This document shows, one piece after another, positions 34,733 through 43,167 of a stretch of DNA of 64,000 nt (position 1 is its first letter; every line of letters starts with the position of its first letter). Origin of the DNA: an uncultured Lachnospiraceae bacterium (GTDB taxonomy: Bacteria; Bacillota; Clostridia; Lachnospirales; Lachnospiraceae); contig ONIO01000001.1 in assembly GCA_900317915.1 (NCBI GenBank), positions 62,001 through 126,000 of the forward strand, in the 5' to 3' direction. The notes under the pieces were generated by a model. It did not search any database and was not told where the DNA came from. It saw only the letters and a program-made list of their open reading frames with translations. The position numbers and the translations under genes are program-made.

Positions 34733-35603
34733 CATTATTCGTAGCATTCAGGTAAATGAGGATGCGTACAAAGGGTATTCCATTAACTCAAATCAGCTGG
34801 TTCAAGAAAAACTTGAGGATATACAGAAGGAACTAGAAGAGGAGAGACAGAGAAAAGAAGCCTTTGAAACTTTGTCTCAGACTACAGAGGAACCTGTTCT
34901 AGATGAGGACGGTAATCCTGTATTAGACGAGGATGGTAATCCTGTAATGCGTATGGTTCCAAGTGAGGATTCCCCTGATAAGTCTGCTACTGTCGAGGAA
35001 CTCTTACAGGAAGCAAGAAAGCAGGCGGATGAGATCCTGGCCAGTGCTCATGCAGAGGCAGATGAGATTCGCTCTCATGCAGAGAGTGAAGCGGTTGCTA
35101 TCCGAAATCGCGCAATAGAAGATGGTACCAGAGAGGGTTTACAAAAGGGTACCATGGAGGCTCAGGAGCAGTTGGATCACATGACCACACAGCTTCGAGA
35201 GCAGGAACAGCAGATTAAGAATGAATACAATGACAAATATAAAACCATGGAGCAGGATCTAGTGGATACGATTCTAGGTGTTTTGGATCATGTGTTTATG
35301 GCAGAATGCTCTGGGAAAAGAGATATTGTGATTCACTTAATTGATGTAGCTCTATCTAATGCAGATAGTAGTAAGGAATTTCAGATACATGTTTCCCCAG
35401 CAATTGCTGAGAAGATTGCAGATAAGCAAAAGGATTGGCAGAAGTATCTGGGAAATGACGTGCAATTAGACATTATTCCTGATCCTTTATTTAAGGATCA
35501 GAATTGCACCATCGAGACAGATGGTGGTATATTTGATTGCTCATTGGATACGGAATTGGATAACTTATTCCGAGATATTCGAGCACTTTCTTATCAGGAG
35601 TAA
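34725..35603 (+). CDS. fliH: Flagellar assembly protein FliH
   Basis: This 292-residue protein is the regulator of the FliI ATPase. It has a helical N-terminal region, an A/E/G-rich coiled coil (about 80-170) and a C-terminal FliH domain (DIVIHLIDVALSNAD onward). I chose TTG at 34725: GGAGGTGA lies 8 nt upstream and the overlap with fliG (TTGTATAA) gives coupled translation. A longer frame from 34707 starts inside that SD. Residues 58-73 are a perfect 8-residue tandem duplication, VLDEDGNP twice (34896-34943). Confidence 0.9.
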   Translation: MYNIIRSIQVNEDAYKGYSINSNQLVQEKLEDIQKELEEERQRKEAFETLSQTTEEPVLDEDGNPVLDEDGNPVMRMVPSEDSPDKSATVEELLQEARKQADEILASAHAEADEIRSHAESEAVAIRNRAIEDGTREGLQKGTMEAQEQLDHMTTQLREQEQQIKNEYNDKYKTMEQDLVDTILGVLDHVFMAECSGKRDIVIHLIDVALSNADSSKEFQIHVSPAIAEKIADKQKDWQKYLGNDVQLDIIPDPLFKDQNCTIETDGGIFDCSLDTELDNLFRDIRALSYQE

Positions 35604-35611
35604 GGTGAATT

Positions 35612-36937
35612 TTGAGGACAAATCTGAATCTATCAAAATACGAGGCATTAGAAGAGAATACCTATTTCAAAAAGCTTGGCCGCGTAAGTAAGGTTGTAGG
35701 ATTAACCGTTGAGTCCCTTGGCCCTGAGGCTAAACTAAATGATCTCTGTCTCATTACTTCCGCCGATGAATCTCATCAGATCATGGCGGAGGTTGTTGGA
35801 TTTAAGGGCCGGGAATTGATCTTAATGCCTTTTGAGGACATGAGCGGTGTAGGCGTCGGTTGTGTGGTCGAGAATACAGGTAAGCCATTGATGGTAAATG
35901 TAGGACCAGAACTATTAGGTCACACCGTAGATGGAATCGGCCGTCCTACAGACCTAGGACCTGGCGAGGAACTGGTGCTACCATGTGCTTATCCAGTAGA
36001 GAATGATCCGCCAGAAGCCATGAAAAGAGAGATTATTAAGGAACCATTGTCCTTAGGTGTTAAGGCGGTAGATTCTATGATAACCGTTGGCAAGGGACAG
36101 CGAATCGGAATCTTTGCAGGTTCTGGTGTAGGTAAGTCTACCCTAATGGGCATGTTTGCCCGAAATACTTCTGCCGAGATCAATGTCATCGCCTTAATTG
36201 GAGAGCGTGGCCGAGAGGTACGTGAGTTTGTTGAGAGAGACCTTGGTGAAGAGGGTATGAAACGATCTGTAGTGGTTGTTGCTACTTCAGATCGCCCAGC
36301 TCTGATTCGTAAGAAGGCTGCTATGACTGCAACAGCCATTGCTGAGTACTTTAGAGACAGAGGTCAGGATGTGCTTCTTATGATGGATAATCTCACTCGA
36401 TTCTCTATGGCACAGCGTGAAATCGGTCTTGCCTCTGGAGAACCTCCTGTTACAAGAGGATATCCGCCAAGCGTATATGCAGAGATGCCAAAGCTCTTAG
36501 AGAGAGCTGGTAATGCGGATCGCGGAAGTATCACTGGACTCTATGCCGTTCTTGTTGACGGTGACGACTTTAATGAGCCAATCTCTGATACAGCCCGTAG
36601 TATCCTAGATGGTCATATTATGCTGAGTCGTTCTCTGGCTCAATTGAACCATTATCCGGCGATTGACGTATTACAGTCTATCTCAAGAGTTATGGGTGCT
36701 GTTGCAGACCCTAAGCATAAAAAGGCTGCAGGTAAGCTAAAAAATGTACTTGCAACCTATTCCCAGGCGGAGGATTTGATTAATATCGGTGCTTATAAGC
36801 CTGGATCTAATAAAAATATTGACTTTGCTATATCAAAAATCGATGAGGTTAACAATTTCTTAATGCAGGGAACCATGGAGAAGTTCTCCTATGAGGATAT
36901 TATTAATTCCCTAGAGGAGATGTTCCCAGAAGAATAG
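35612..36937 (+). CDS. fliI: Flagellum-specific ATPase FliI
   Basis: This 441-residue F1-beta-like ATPase feeds substrates to the type III export gate. Walker A is GIFAGSGVGKSTLMG, Walker B VLLMMDNLTRF, and the family loop RGYPPSVYAEMPKLLERAG is present, along with ALIGERGREVREF. It starts at TTG 35612 behind AAGGTGA, 8 nt after fliH. The C-terminal end is of normal length. Confidence 0.96.
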   Translation: MRTNLNLSKYEALEENTYFKKLGRVSKVVGLTVESLGPEAKLNDLCLITSADESHQIMAEVVGFKGRELILMPFEDMSGVGVGCVVENTGKPLMVNVGPELLGHTVDGIGRPTDLGPGEELVLPCAYPVENDPPEAMKREIIKEPLSLGVKAVDSMITVGKGQRIGIFAGSGVGKSTLMGMFARNTSAEINVIALIGERGREVREFVERDLGEEGMKRSVVVVATSDRPALIRKKAAMTATAIAEYFRDRGQDVLLMMDNLTRFSMAQREIGLASGEPPVTRGYPPSVYAEMPKLLERAGNADRGSITGLYAVLVDGDDFNEPISDTARSILDGHIMLSRSLAQLNHYPAIDVLQSISRVMGAVADPKHKKAAGKLKNVLATYSQAEDLINIGAYKPGSNKNIDFAISKIDEVNNFLMQGTMEKFSYEDIINSLEEMFPEE

Positions 36938-36982
36938 GCTTTGTATCTTGTTTCATAGACATTCATTTCATAGGAGTTATTT

Positions 36983-37426
36983 GTGGCTGGTTTTCATTAT
37001 CGAATGCAAAATATTCTAGATATCGCCTATCAGTTAGAAGATCAGGCGAAACTGGCTTTTGCACAGGCCAATCGAAACTATATGGATGAGCAGGATAAGC
37101 TACAGGAATTACTACTTCGAAAGATGAATTATGAGACAAAGCTTAAGGATGTAACTTCTGGTAATCTTGATCTACGTGAAATTCAATTCACGAAAAATGC
37201 CATCACCTCTATGGATCAGTTGATTAAGAAGCAGATGATGGAAGTGCAAAAGGCAAGTCGAATTGTTGACAGACTTCGAGACGAATTAGATGAAAAGATG
37301 AAGGAACGTAAAATGCATGAAAAACTTCGAGAAAAGGCCTTGAAGGAGTATCGCATTGGTCTTTCGAAAAAAGAAGAATTGGCTACCGACGAGTTGGTGT
37401 CATATACCCATAGAACACAAGAGTAA
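36983..37426 (+). CDS. fliJ: Flagellar export chaperone FliJ
   Basis: This 147-residue protein is almost entirely a coiled coil and matches the FliJ family in its first helix (FHYRMQNILDIAYQLEDQAKLAF) and length. FliJ sits in the FliI hexamer like the gamma subunit of F1. GTG at 36983 follows TAGGAG. The downstream 41-nt gap contains one copy of ATGGTTTACATTT (37431-37443). Confidence 0.9.
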   Translation: MAGFHYRMQNILDIAYQLEDQAKLAFAQANRNYMDEQDKLQELLLRKMNYETKLKDVTSGNLDLREIQFTKNAITSMDQLIKKQMMEVQKASRIVDRLRDELDEKMKERKMHEKLREKALKEYRIGLSKKEELATDELVSYTHRTQE

Positions 37427-37467
37427 GGACATGGTTTACATTTCCGCATAAAATAAGGACGACAAAA

Positions 37468-38304
37468 ATGGCAGAGGAAAAGAAGCTTAGCAAAAAAGAA
37501 CAGAAGGCTCGTGAAAAGGCTGAACAGAAGAGAAATAAAAAGGACGCTAAGAAAAAGGGCGAAGAGAATCTGGATGATGAGGATGAGGAACCTGGCACAG
37601 GCGGTAAGGCCATTGTAGCTCTGGTTGCTATTGTGATCATTGCAATATGGCTGGCGATTTTCGCTCTGGTTATTAAGATGGATGTAGGTGGATTCGGCTC
37701 TACTGTCATGACTCCACTTCTAAAGAATGTCCCTGTTTTAAATAAGATTCTGCCTGAATCCGAGGAATATGCCAAGGAAGATAGCAAGTATAACTATGAT
37801 ACCGTTGCTGATGCTGTGGCTCGTATCAAGGAATTAGAAGCTGAGCTTAAGAAGGCTCAGGACAAGGCAGATGCTAACCAGTCGCAGATTGCCGATCTAC
37901 AGTCTGCTCAGCAGGAATTACAGACCTATAAGGATGACCAGGCAAATTTTGAAAAAATCAAAAAAGAATTTGATGAAGAGGTTGTGTTCGGGGACAATGC
38001 GCCCGATATAAATGAATATAAGAAGTATTATGAGAGCATTGACTCTGATAATGCTGCCGCCATCTACAAGGAAGTAGTGGAGCAACAGCAGGCAGATGCG
38101 GAGATTAAGTCCTATGCGCAGACTTATTCTCAGATGAAGCCAAAACAGGCTGCTGCAATCTTTGATACCATGACTGATAATCTCAGCCTAGTTGCGAAGA
38201 TACTGAATGCTATGGACAGCACATCCCGTGGTAATATTCTGGGAGCAATGAACGCTGATACTGCGGCGCAGGTTACCAAGATTATGGAACCTTCGTCCAA
38301 GTAA
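37468..38304 (+). CDS. MotE-like flagellar protein (YlxF-like)
   Basis: This 278-residue protein has a Lys/Glu-rich cytosolic N terminus (1-45), one TM helix at about 51-72 (IVALVAIVIIAIWLAIFALVI), a coiled coil (about 115-160) and a C-terminal MgtE-N-like domain (MKPKQAAAIFDTM, LVAKILNAMDSTSRGNILGAM). This layout matches MotE/YlxF, which lies between fliJ and fliK in Firmicutes. In Helicobacter, MotE is a chaperone for a stator protein; its role here is an inference. RBS ACGACAAAA is weak. The gene is 51 nt before fliK. Confidence 0.8.
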   Translation: MAEEKKLSKKEQKAREKAEQKRNKKDAKKKGEENLDDEDEEPGTGGKAIVALVAIVIIAIWLAIFALVIKMDVGGFGSTVMTPLLKNVPVLNKILPESEEYAKEDSKYNYDTVADAVARIKELEAELKKAQDKADANQSQIADLQSAQQELQTYKDDQANFEKIKKEFDEEVVFGDNAPDINEYKKYYESIDSDNAAAIYKEVVEQQQADAEIKSYAQTYSQMKPKQAAAIFDTMTDNLSLVAKILNAMDSTSRGNILGAMNADTAAQVTKIMEPSSK

Positions 38305-38355
38305 TGTATTTATGCCTCCGGAATATGTTTTATCGTAGAAAGGAGGCAAAATAAC

Positions 38356-39930
38356 TTGAACAGTTCTAATATTTCTAATCTGTCTCAGGACAAGCTCTAT
38401 CTGAATAGTTCCAATGGTTCAGTGAAGTCTCAGAGTCCCTCTGATGCGAAGGATTTCTCGAAAGTAATTCTAAACGCGCATACCAATCCAATGAATGTTT
38501 CGGGAGAACAGGTTTTTTCGAAGAATGATCGGAATCAGAATCTGACCAGCTTTCACCAGAGAGAGATGGATACGAAGAAACCAGCGAAGACAGATCTATC
38601 CGTTTCCTCTTCCAATAATCAAAAGATTACAAGTACAAGTACATGTAATGAGAATCCAACAATTCATTCTAAGGATCTAGAGAAGGCTAAGAGTGACTTC
38701 GAGAAAGATGTCCGCGAGACATTAAAAGAAGATCTTGGGGTTCGTGATGAAGAGATTACAAAGGCTATGGAAACCCTTGGAATTACCTTCCAGGATTTAC
38801 TAACACCACAGAATCTTATACTTCTAGCAGGTCAGTTGAATGGCTCCACAGATTCTGTTGGATTGCTTTTGGATTCTGGTGTATCGAATCTGATGGATGA
38901 TATGAAGAATCTTGTGGCAAATCTCACGCAGGAAACTGGCTTATCTCTTGAGACTTTGAAGTCTGGTTTTGATCTACTTGATCTTGCAGGAGAGGCTCTA
39001 GGTGATGGAAGGAATGTAGCTCTGCAGGTTAGTAATGAGGGAATTACACTTCCAGAGGATATGATTCTTACATCTAATCAGGATAAGATTTCTGTTGAAC
39101 TTGAATCTGTAATGTCTGATGGGAAGAGCGATTTGAAGCCTAAAAGCAATGAACCCGCTGTATTTACACCGGATGGAAATGTAAACCCGGATGTAACAAG
39201 TGATTCAACCGATACCTTGCTTCGTAGCGAGATTAAGGCATCTACAATCGAATCCAATGGAGAGGGAAATGAAAGCCTTGGTTTTTCCTTCGGAGAAGAT
39301 AATACTTCTACTTCTAAGGAAAATAGCTTCAATAATGAATTGGAGATCAATGAGCATGCAAGTTTCCAGGAGACTATCCAGTCCACAGTGAATACGGAAG
39401 TGGTAACTGAGGCAGAATCCACCCAGCCCTACACTAGTATAGACACAAGAGATGTGATTGATCAGATTGTAACCCAGGCTCGTATCACTAACCTAGAGGA
39501 TACCCATACAATGGAGATGACCTTGAATCCGCAGCACCTTGGTAAGCTAGCGATGCGTGTTGTAGAAGAAAATGGTGTGATTCATGCGAGAATCCAGACA
39601 GAGAATCAGACCGTAAAGGAAGCCCTTGAAACACAGATGATGATCCTTCAGGATCATCTGAATGAAAAGGGAATGAAGGTTGATTCCATTGAGATTTCAG
39701 TAGCGACCAGAGGCTTTGATCAGCATGATGAGAGTGCTCAGGCTGGAAACTTCTCAGAGAATTTTTCTGGTAATGGAGAGGCTAATAGTGAAGACTCATC
39801 CGATCAGGGAAGACGCCATCACATCAATCTGAATCATCTTGATGAGATGCAGGATACTTTAACTCCAGAGGAGAGAGTGATTGCACAGATGATGAAGGAT
39901 CAAGGAAACACAGTGAATTACCAGGCATAG
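38356..39930 (+). CDS. fliK: Flagellar hook-length control protein FliK
   Basis: This 524-residue protein has a long Ser/Asn/Thr-rich, low-complexity N-terminal region that acts as the ruler, and a C-terminal globular Flg_hook domain (about 370-455) with the conserved MEMTLNPQHLGKLAMRVVEENGVIHA-like segment (LNPQHLGKL near 391-399). It switches export specificity when the hook is complete. It starts at TTG 38356 after AAAGGAGG. An acidic Ser/Gln-rich tail ends the protein. Confidence 0.9.
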   Translation: MNSSNISNLSQDKLYLNSSNGSVKSQSPSDAKDFSKVILNAHTNPMNVSGEQVFSKNDRNQNLTSFHQREMDTKKPAKTDLSVSSSNNQKITSTSTCNENPTIHSKDLEKAKSDFEKDVRETLKEDLGVRDEEITKAMETLGITFQDLLTPQNLILLAGQLNGSTDSVGLLLDSGVSNLMDDMKNLVANLTQETGLSLETLKSGFDLLDLAGEALGDGRNVALQVSNEGITLPEDMILTSNQDKISVELESVMSDGKSDLKPKSNEPAVFTPDGNVNPDVTSDSTDTLLRSEIKASTIESNGEGNESLGFSFGEDNTSTSKENSFNNELEINEHASFQETIQSTVNTEVVTEAESTQPYTSIDTRDVIDQIVTQARITNLEDTHTMEMTLNPQHLGKLAMRVVEENGVIHARIQTENQTVKEALETQMMILQDHLNEKGMKVDSIEISVATRGFDQHDESAQAGNFSENFSGNGEANSEDSSDQGRRHHINLNHLDEMQDTLTPEERVIAQMMKDQGNTVNYQA

Positions 39931-39953
39931 GCTTGATATAGAAAGGACTTTAT

Positions 39954-40631
39954 ATGTCTAATATCATCGCTTCTGTAAATGATGGAAAGATTGTAGATCA
40001 GACGAAGGCTAAACAGGCTGCAAATGCTGCTATTGGTGCAAAGAGTGCAGCGGATCGTACAGTAAAGAATTCTAATAATAGTTTTGATAAAGAGATGTTC
40101 TTAAAACTGTTAGCAGCTGAAATGCAGTATCAGGATCCTCTTCAGCCAACACAGAACTCAGAATATGTATCTGAGATGGCTACTTTCTCTCAGGTTGAAG
40201 CAACCAGTAATGTATCTGCATCTGTTGATTCTATCCAGGCCAATAATTTGGTAGGAAAGTACGTAACGATTAATACGGATGACGGACAGACATCTGGTAT
40301 CGTTGACGTGGTTACTAAAACAGATAAGAAGTATCAGATTACCGTGGACGGTAAGACTTATTCTGCATCTGATGTAGTATCTATCCAGGATTCCGATTAT
40401 GCAGAGGCTCAGGTTATGGCAGATAGCTTTAAGGGGCTAATCTCTAAACTCCCGGCTGTAGAAAATCTGAGTGCAAGTGATGCATCTTCATTATCTGCTG
40501 TTCGAACCCTCTATAATTCATTGACCGAGTATCAGAAGCAGTTTATCAATGATGCAGACTTAGCGAAGCTTTCCTCATTAGAAAATCGAATGGATGCTAT
40601 TAATAAAGCAAAGAATTCATCCGATAACTAA
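39954..40631 (+). CDS. flgD: Hook assembly protein FlgD with extra C-terminal helical module
   Basis: This 225-residue hook-cap scaffold has the conserved N-terminal FlgD signature at 44-85 (FDKEMFLKLLAAEMQYQDPLQP, then FSQVEA) and a small SH3-like beta part at 98-146 (LVGKYVTIN to SASDVVSIQ). Clostridial homologues usually stop near here. Residues 153-216 are different: a helical segment LPAVENLSASDASSL, then LYNSLTEYQKQFIND, then LAKLSSLENRM. This repeats the 'LPxxxxLt...aY..Lt..Qk..v.n...L..le' pattern of three-helix modules in Gram-positive surface proteins. RBS AAAGGACT lies upstream. Confidence 0.88.
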   Translation: MSNIIASVNDGKIVDQTKAKQAANAAIGAKSAADRTVKNSNNSFDKEMFLKLLAAEMQYQDPLQPTQNSEYVSEMATFSQVEATSNVSASVDSIQANNLVGKYVTINTDDGQTSGIVDVVTKTDKKYQITVDGKTYSASDVVSIQDSDYAEAQVMADSFKGLISKLPAVENLSASDASSLSAVRTLYNSLTEYQKQFINDADLAKLSSLENRMDAINKAKNSSDN

Positions 40632-40663
40632 AAAAGTGAGGAGATTTTAGAAAGGAATAGCCA

Positions 40664-41074
40664 ATGGAACGGATTCAAAATCAGTTTGGATCAATTGAAC
40701 AGGTGCAGAATCAATACCTGGGCAAGAACTCCAGACCTGTATCGGGTCCTTCTGATCAGGTAACTTCCTTTACGGATATTCTTTCAGAGAAATTCGGTAT
40801 CCAGACAGAGAGTAATCAATCCATTCGATTTTCCAAGCATGCCACAGAGCGACTTTATGATCGAAATATTACTCTGACAAAGGAGCAGAATGAACGTCTT
40901 CAGGAAGGAGTCCAGAAGGCAGGAGAGAAGGGAATTAATGAATCCTTAGTGGTGATTGATTCACTTGCATTTATCGTAAATGTACCTTCTCAAACCGTTG
41001 TTACAGCCATGGATCAGACGAACACGACGGACAGTAACGTATTTACAAATATAGACGGCGCGGTCATTGCGTAA
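40664..41074 (+). CDS. TIGR02530 family flagellar operon protein
   Basis: This 136-residue protein is conserved between flgD and flgE in Firmicutes fla operons. The C-terminal half holds the family pattern IRFSKHATERLYDRNI, QNERLQEGVQKAGEKGINESLVVIDSLAFIVNVPSQTVVTAM. Its role is not established. RBS AGAAAGGA is 10 nt upstream of the ATG. An 87-nt gap with a hairpin follows before flgE. Confidence 0.85.
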   Translation: MERIQNQFGSIEQVQNQYLGKNSRPVSGPSDQVTSFTDILSEKFGIQTESNQSIRFSKHATERLYDRNITLTKEQNERLQEGVQKAGEKGINESLVVIDSLAFIVNVPSQTVVTAMDQTNTTDSNVFTNIDGAVIA

Positions 41075-41097
41075 GCTGGACCATTTATGGAAGTTTC

Positions 41098-41121
41098 GAT
41101 TGCTGACTGACTGAAGCAATC
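41098..41121 (+). promoter_or_regulatory. Leader hairpin between TIGR02530 gene and flgE
   Basis: GATTGCT (41098-41104) and AGCAATC (41115-41121) form a perfect 7-bp stem with a 10-nt loop, 24 nt before the flgE RBS (AAGGAGG). No U-tract follows. It could be an RNA processing site or a barrier protecting the highly expressed hook mRNA. Confidence 0.4.
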
Positions 41122-41161
41122 ACTATGAATCGCGTCTCTCAATCAAGGAGGAATTTGCCTT

Positions 41162-42910
41162 ATGATGAGATCACTTTACTCTGGTGTATCAGGATTAAAA
41201 ACTCACCAGACCAAGATGGATGTAATCGGTAACAATATTGCGAACGTTAATACCGTAGCATTTAAATCTTCATCCGTAACATTTCAGGATATGCTTTATG
41301 AGACCACGTCTGGTGCATCTGCAGCCACAGAGAATTTAGGTGGTAAGAATGCCAATCAGATTGGTCTAGGTGTAACCACAGGTTCAACCAAGGTATCTAT
41401 TACATCTGGTGGATCTGCAGAGACAACAGGTGAAGCATTCGATATCAAATTAACAGATTCACAGCATACCAATTTCTTTATTGTTAATAATGGTACACAG
41501 AATCTCTTTACCCGTGCCGGATCCTTCTATGTAGATGGTAATGGTAACCTGGCCATGACCACAACTGGTTATATGGTCCAGGGCTGGCAGGTAGATGACG
41601 ATGGAGTAAGCATCCGTAAGGATACTGTTTCTCCACTTCGTATTATGTCTACAGCAAATCAGACCTCTGATCCAGAGGCTACTACCCATGCAACAGCTTC
41701 AGGTATTGTAGATAAGAATTCAGATGCTTTCACAAGCAATTCTGACACAGGTTACATTATGTCCCTGCTTCTCTATGATCGCCTTGGATATGCATACACA
41801 GCGAAGTTCTCTGTAAAACAGGAGAATAAGGACACAGGCCTTTATAATGTTGAACTGACATCACTGGTTAATAACAGTGATTCTACAGGAACCAATTTGA
41901 TTACCAAGTACATTGAGGCAGGTAACTCTGCAGGCAATCTTTTTGGAAGTAAGACAAAGTCTGAAGCATATTCTAAGAGCGTTGCCAGTGGTGTAAAAAG
42001 TGAAGCCAATGCTGGTACTGGAACAGGAGCTACAACTACGAATGGAGTAACTCTATCTTATACCAATAATGGAACCACATCTCAGATCAATACATCTGAT
42101 GCTGCGGTTACTTATGACACTGCTACAAGCCAGTGGATGGTTACAAGTACTGTAGGTGGAAAACAGACATCTGTACCGCTTGGCCAGTTTTATGGCCTAA
42201 CGAATGCTCAGATTTCTGAAATCAATGCAAAAGCAGGTGGCACCACAGCAGCACCAGCCCTTACAATTGATGCCAATGGTAATCTGACAGGTACTTTAAC
42301 AACCAATTACAATGAGCTGAAGTTCAATCCTACAGATGGCTCCTTCTCTTATGTCGGTGCCGAAGGATCTAAGAGTGTACAGCTGAATCTGTCTGCTTTA
42401 AATATGTCTATTTCTGGTGAGACCGAGGGTCCTTTTGAGAATATTGATTTCGACTTCTCACAGACCAAGAACCTAGATAATAATAAGACATCTACTTTAG
42501 CATCTACTCGTGGTGCAGCTGATGGAACAACAGGTCTTGGTAAGAAACTTGGTACCTTAACAGGTGTATCTGTTGACAATAGTGGTAAGGTGTATGGATC
42601 CTACTCCAATGGTAATTCCACTCTGCTTGGTCAGATTGCAGTTGCTCAGTTTGCGAATGCTTCTGGACTTGAGAGTAATGGTGATAATACCTATTCTGCA
42701 ACATTGAACTCTGGCGAATTTGATGGAATCGGTGTGGAGGTTACCTCCGATGGTGGATCCATGACCACTGGTGAGTTAGAGATGTCCAATGTTGACCTTT
42801 CTAAGGAGTTCACCAATATGATCACTACCCAGAGAGGTTTCCAGGCCAACTCAAGAATCATCACCGTATCTGATACGATGCTTGAGGAACTGGTTAATCT
42901 GAAGAGATAA
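41162..42910 (+). CDS. flgE: Flagellar hook protein FlgE
   Basis: This 582-residue protein is the hook subunit. The N terminus SLYSGVSGLKTHQTKMDVIGNNIANVNTVAFK carries the rod/hook signature, and the C-terminal D0 helix has the conserved LSKEFTNMITTQRGFQANSRII and LEELVNLKR. The Ser/Thr/Asn-rich middle (about 170-440) is the variable surface domain and is longer than in enteric FlgE. RBS AAGGAGG; the second codon is also ATG. A terminator follows 39 nt after the stop. Confidence 0.95.
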   Translation: MMRSLYSGVSGLKTHQTKMDVIGNNIANVNTVAFKSSSVTFQDMLYETTSGASAATENLGGKNANQIGLGVTTGSTKVSITSGGSAETTGEAFDIKLTDSQHTNFFIVNNGTQNLFTRAGSFYVDGNGNLAMTTTGYMVQGWQVDDDGVSIRKDTVSPLRIMSTANQTSDPEATTHATASGIVDKNSDAFTSNSDTGYIMSLLLYDRLGYAYTAKFSVKQENKDTGLYNVELTSLVNNSDSTGTNLITKYIEAGNSAGNLFGSKTKSEAYSKSVASGVKSEANAGTGTGATTTNGVTLSYTNNGTTSQINTSDAAVTYDTATSQWMVTSTVGGKQTSVPLGQFYGLTNAQISEINAKAGGTTAAPALTIDANGNLTGTLTTNYNELKFNPTDGSFSYVGAEGSKSVQLNLSALNMSISGETEGPFENIDFDFSQTKNLDNNKTSTLASTRGAADGTTGLGKKLGTLTGVSVDNSGKVYGSYSNGNSTLLGQIAVAQFANASGLESNGDNTYSATLNSGEFDGIGVEVTSDGGSMTTGELEMSNVDLSKEFTNMITTQRGFQANSRIITVSDTMLEELVNLKR

Positions 42911-42949
42911 TGATACGAATATAAACCAATCCCTTCGTTGGGATAGAAG

Positions 42950-42990
42950 AGGACTATACGAGCAATCGAGGACTTGTATAGTCCTTTTTC
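42950..42990 (+). terminator. Terminator between flgE and motA
   Basis: AGGACTATAC and GTATAGTCCT form a perfect 10-bp stem with a 16-nt loop, followed by TTTTTCC. It divides the fla/che cluster into a hook part and a stator/export/chemotaxis part, so motA onward needs its own promoter or read-through. Confidence 0.85.
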
Positions 42991-42991
42991 C

Positions 42992-43020
42992 TTGATTTAA
43001 AGACAAAATTTTAGTATTTT
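42992..43020 (+). promoter_or_regulatory. Candidate sigma-A promoter upstream of motA
   Basis: TTGATT (42992-42997), 17 nt and TATTTT (43015-43020). It begins immediately after the terminator. The -10 is imperfect. The poly-T stretch at 43021-43034 follows it. Confidence 0.4.
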
Positions 43021-43049
43021 TTAATTTTTTTTTTGGAATATTCGGGTTC

Positions 43050-43075
43050 TAAATCGTAGACAAATAAACCAATAA
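43050..43075 (+). promoter_or_regulatory. Candidate sigma-28 (SigD) promoter upstream of motA
   Basis: TAAA (43050-43053), 14 nt and ACCAATAA (43068-43075) resemble the SigD consensus TAAA-N15-GCCGATAA (6 of 8 in the -10). motA is a class III gene in many species, which would fit, but the spacing is 1 nt short. Confidence 0.35.
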
Positions 43076-43167
43076 CGAGTAAACTTATTAGGTAAATTGA
43101 TGGACAAGTGTATGGCCAAATACCTCAATTTGCATATTGTATTTTGATAACAGGAGTGTGAAACAAG

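Noticed and set aside
37383..37787. Ser/Phe-rich minus-strand frame opposite fliJ and the motE-like gene
   Set aside because: Its sequence is the reverse complement of Lys/Glu-rich codons of the motE-like protein and has no independent support.
43021..43034. Poly-T run before motA as a terminator
   Set aside because: No GC-rich stem precedes it. The true terminator is at 42950-42990.
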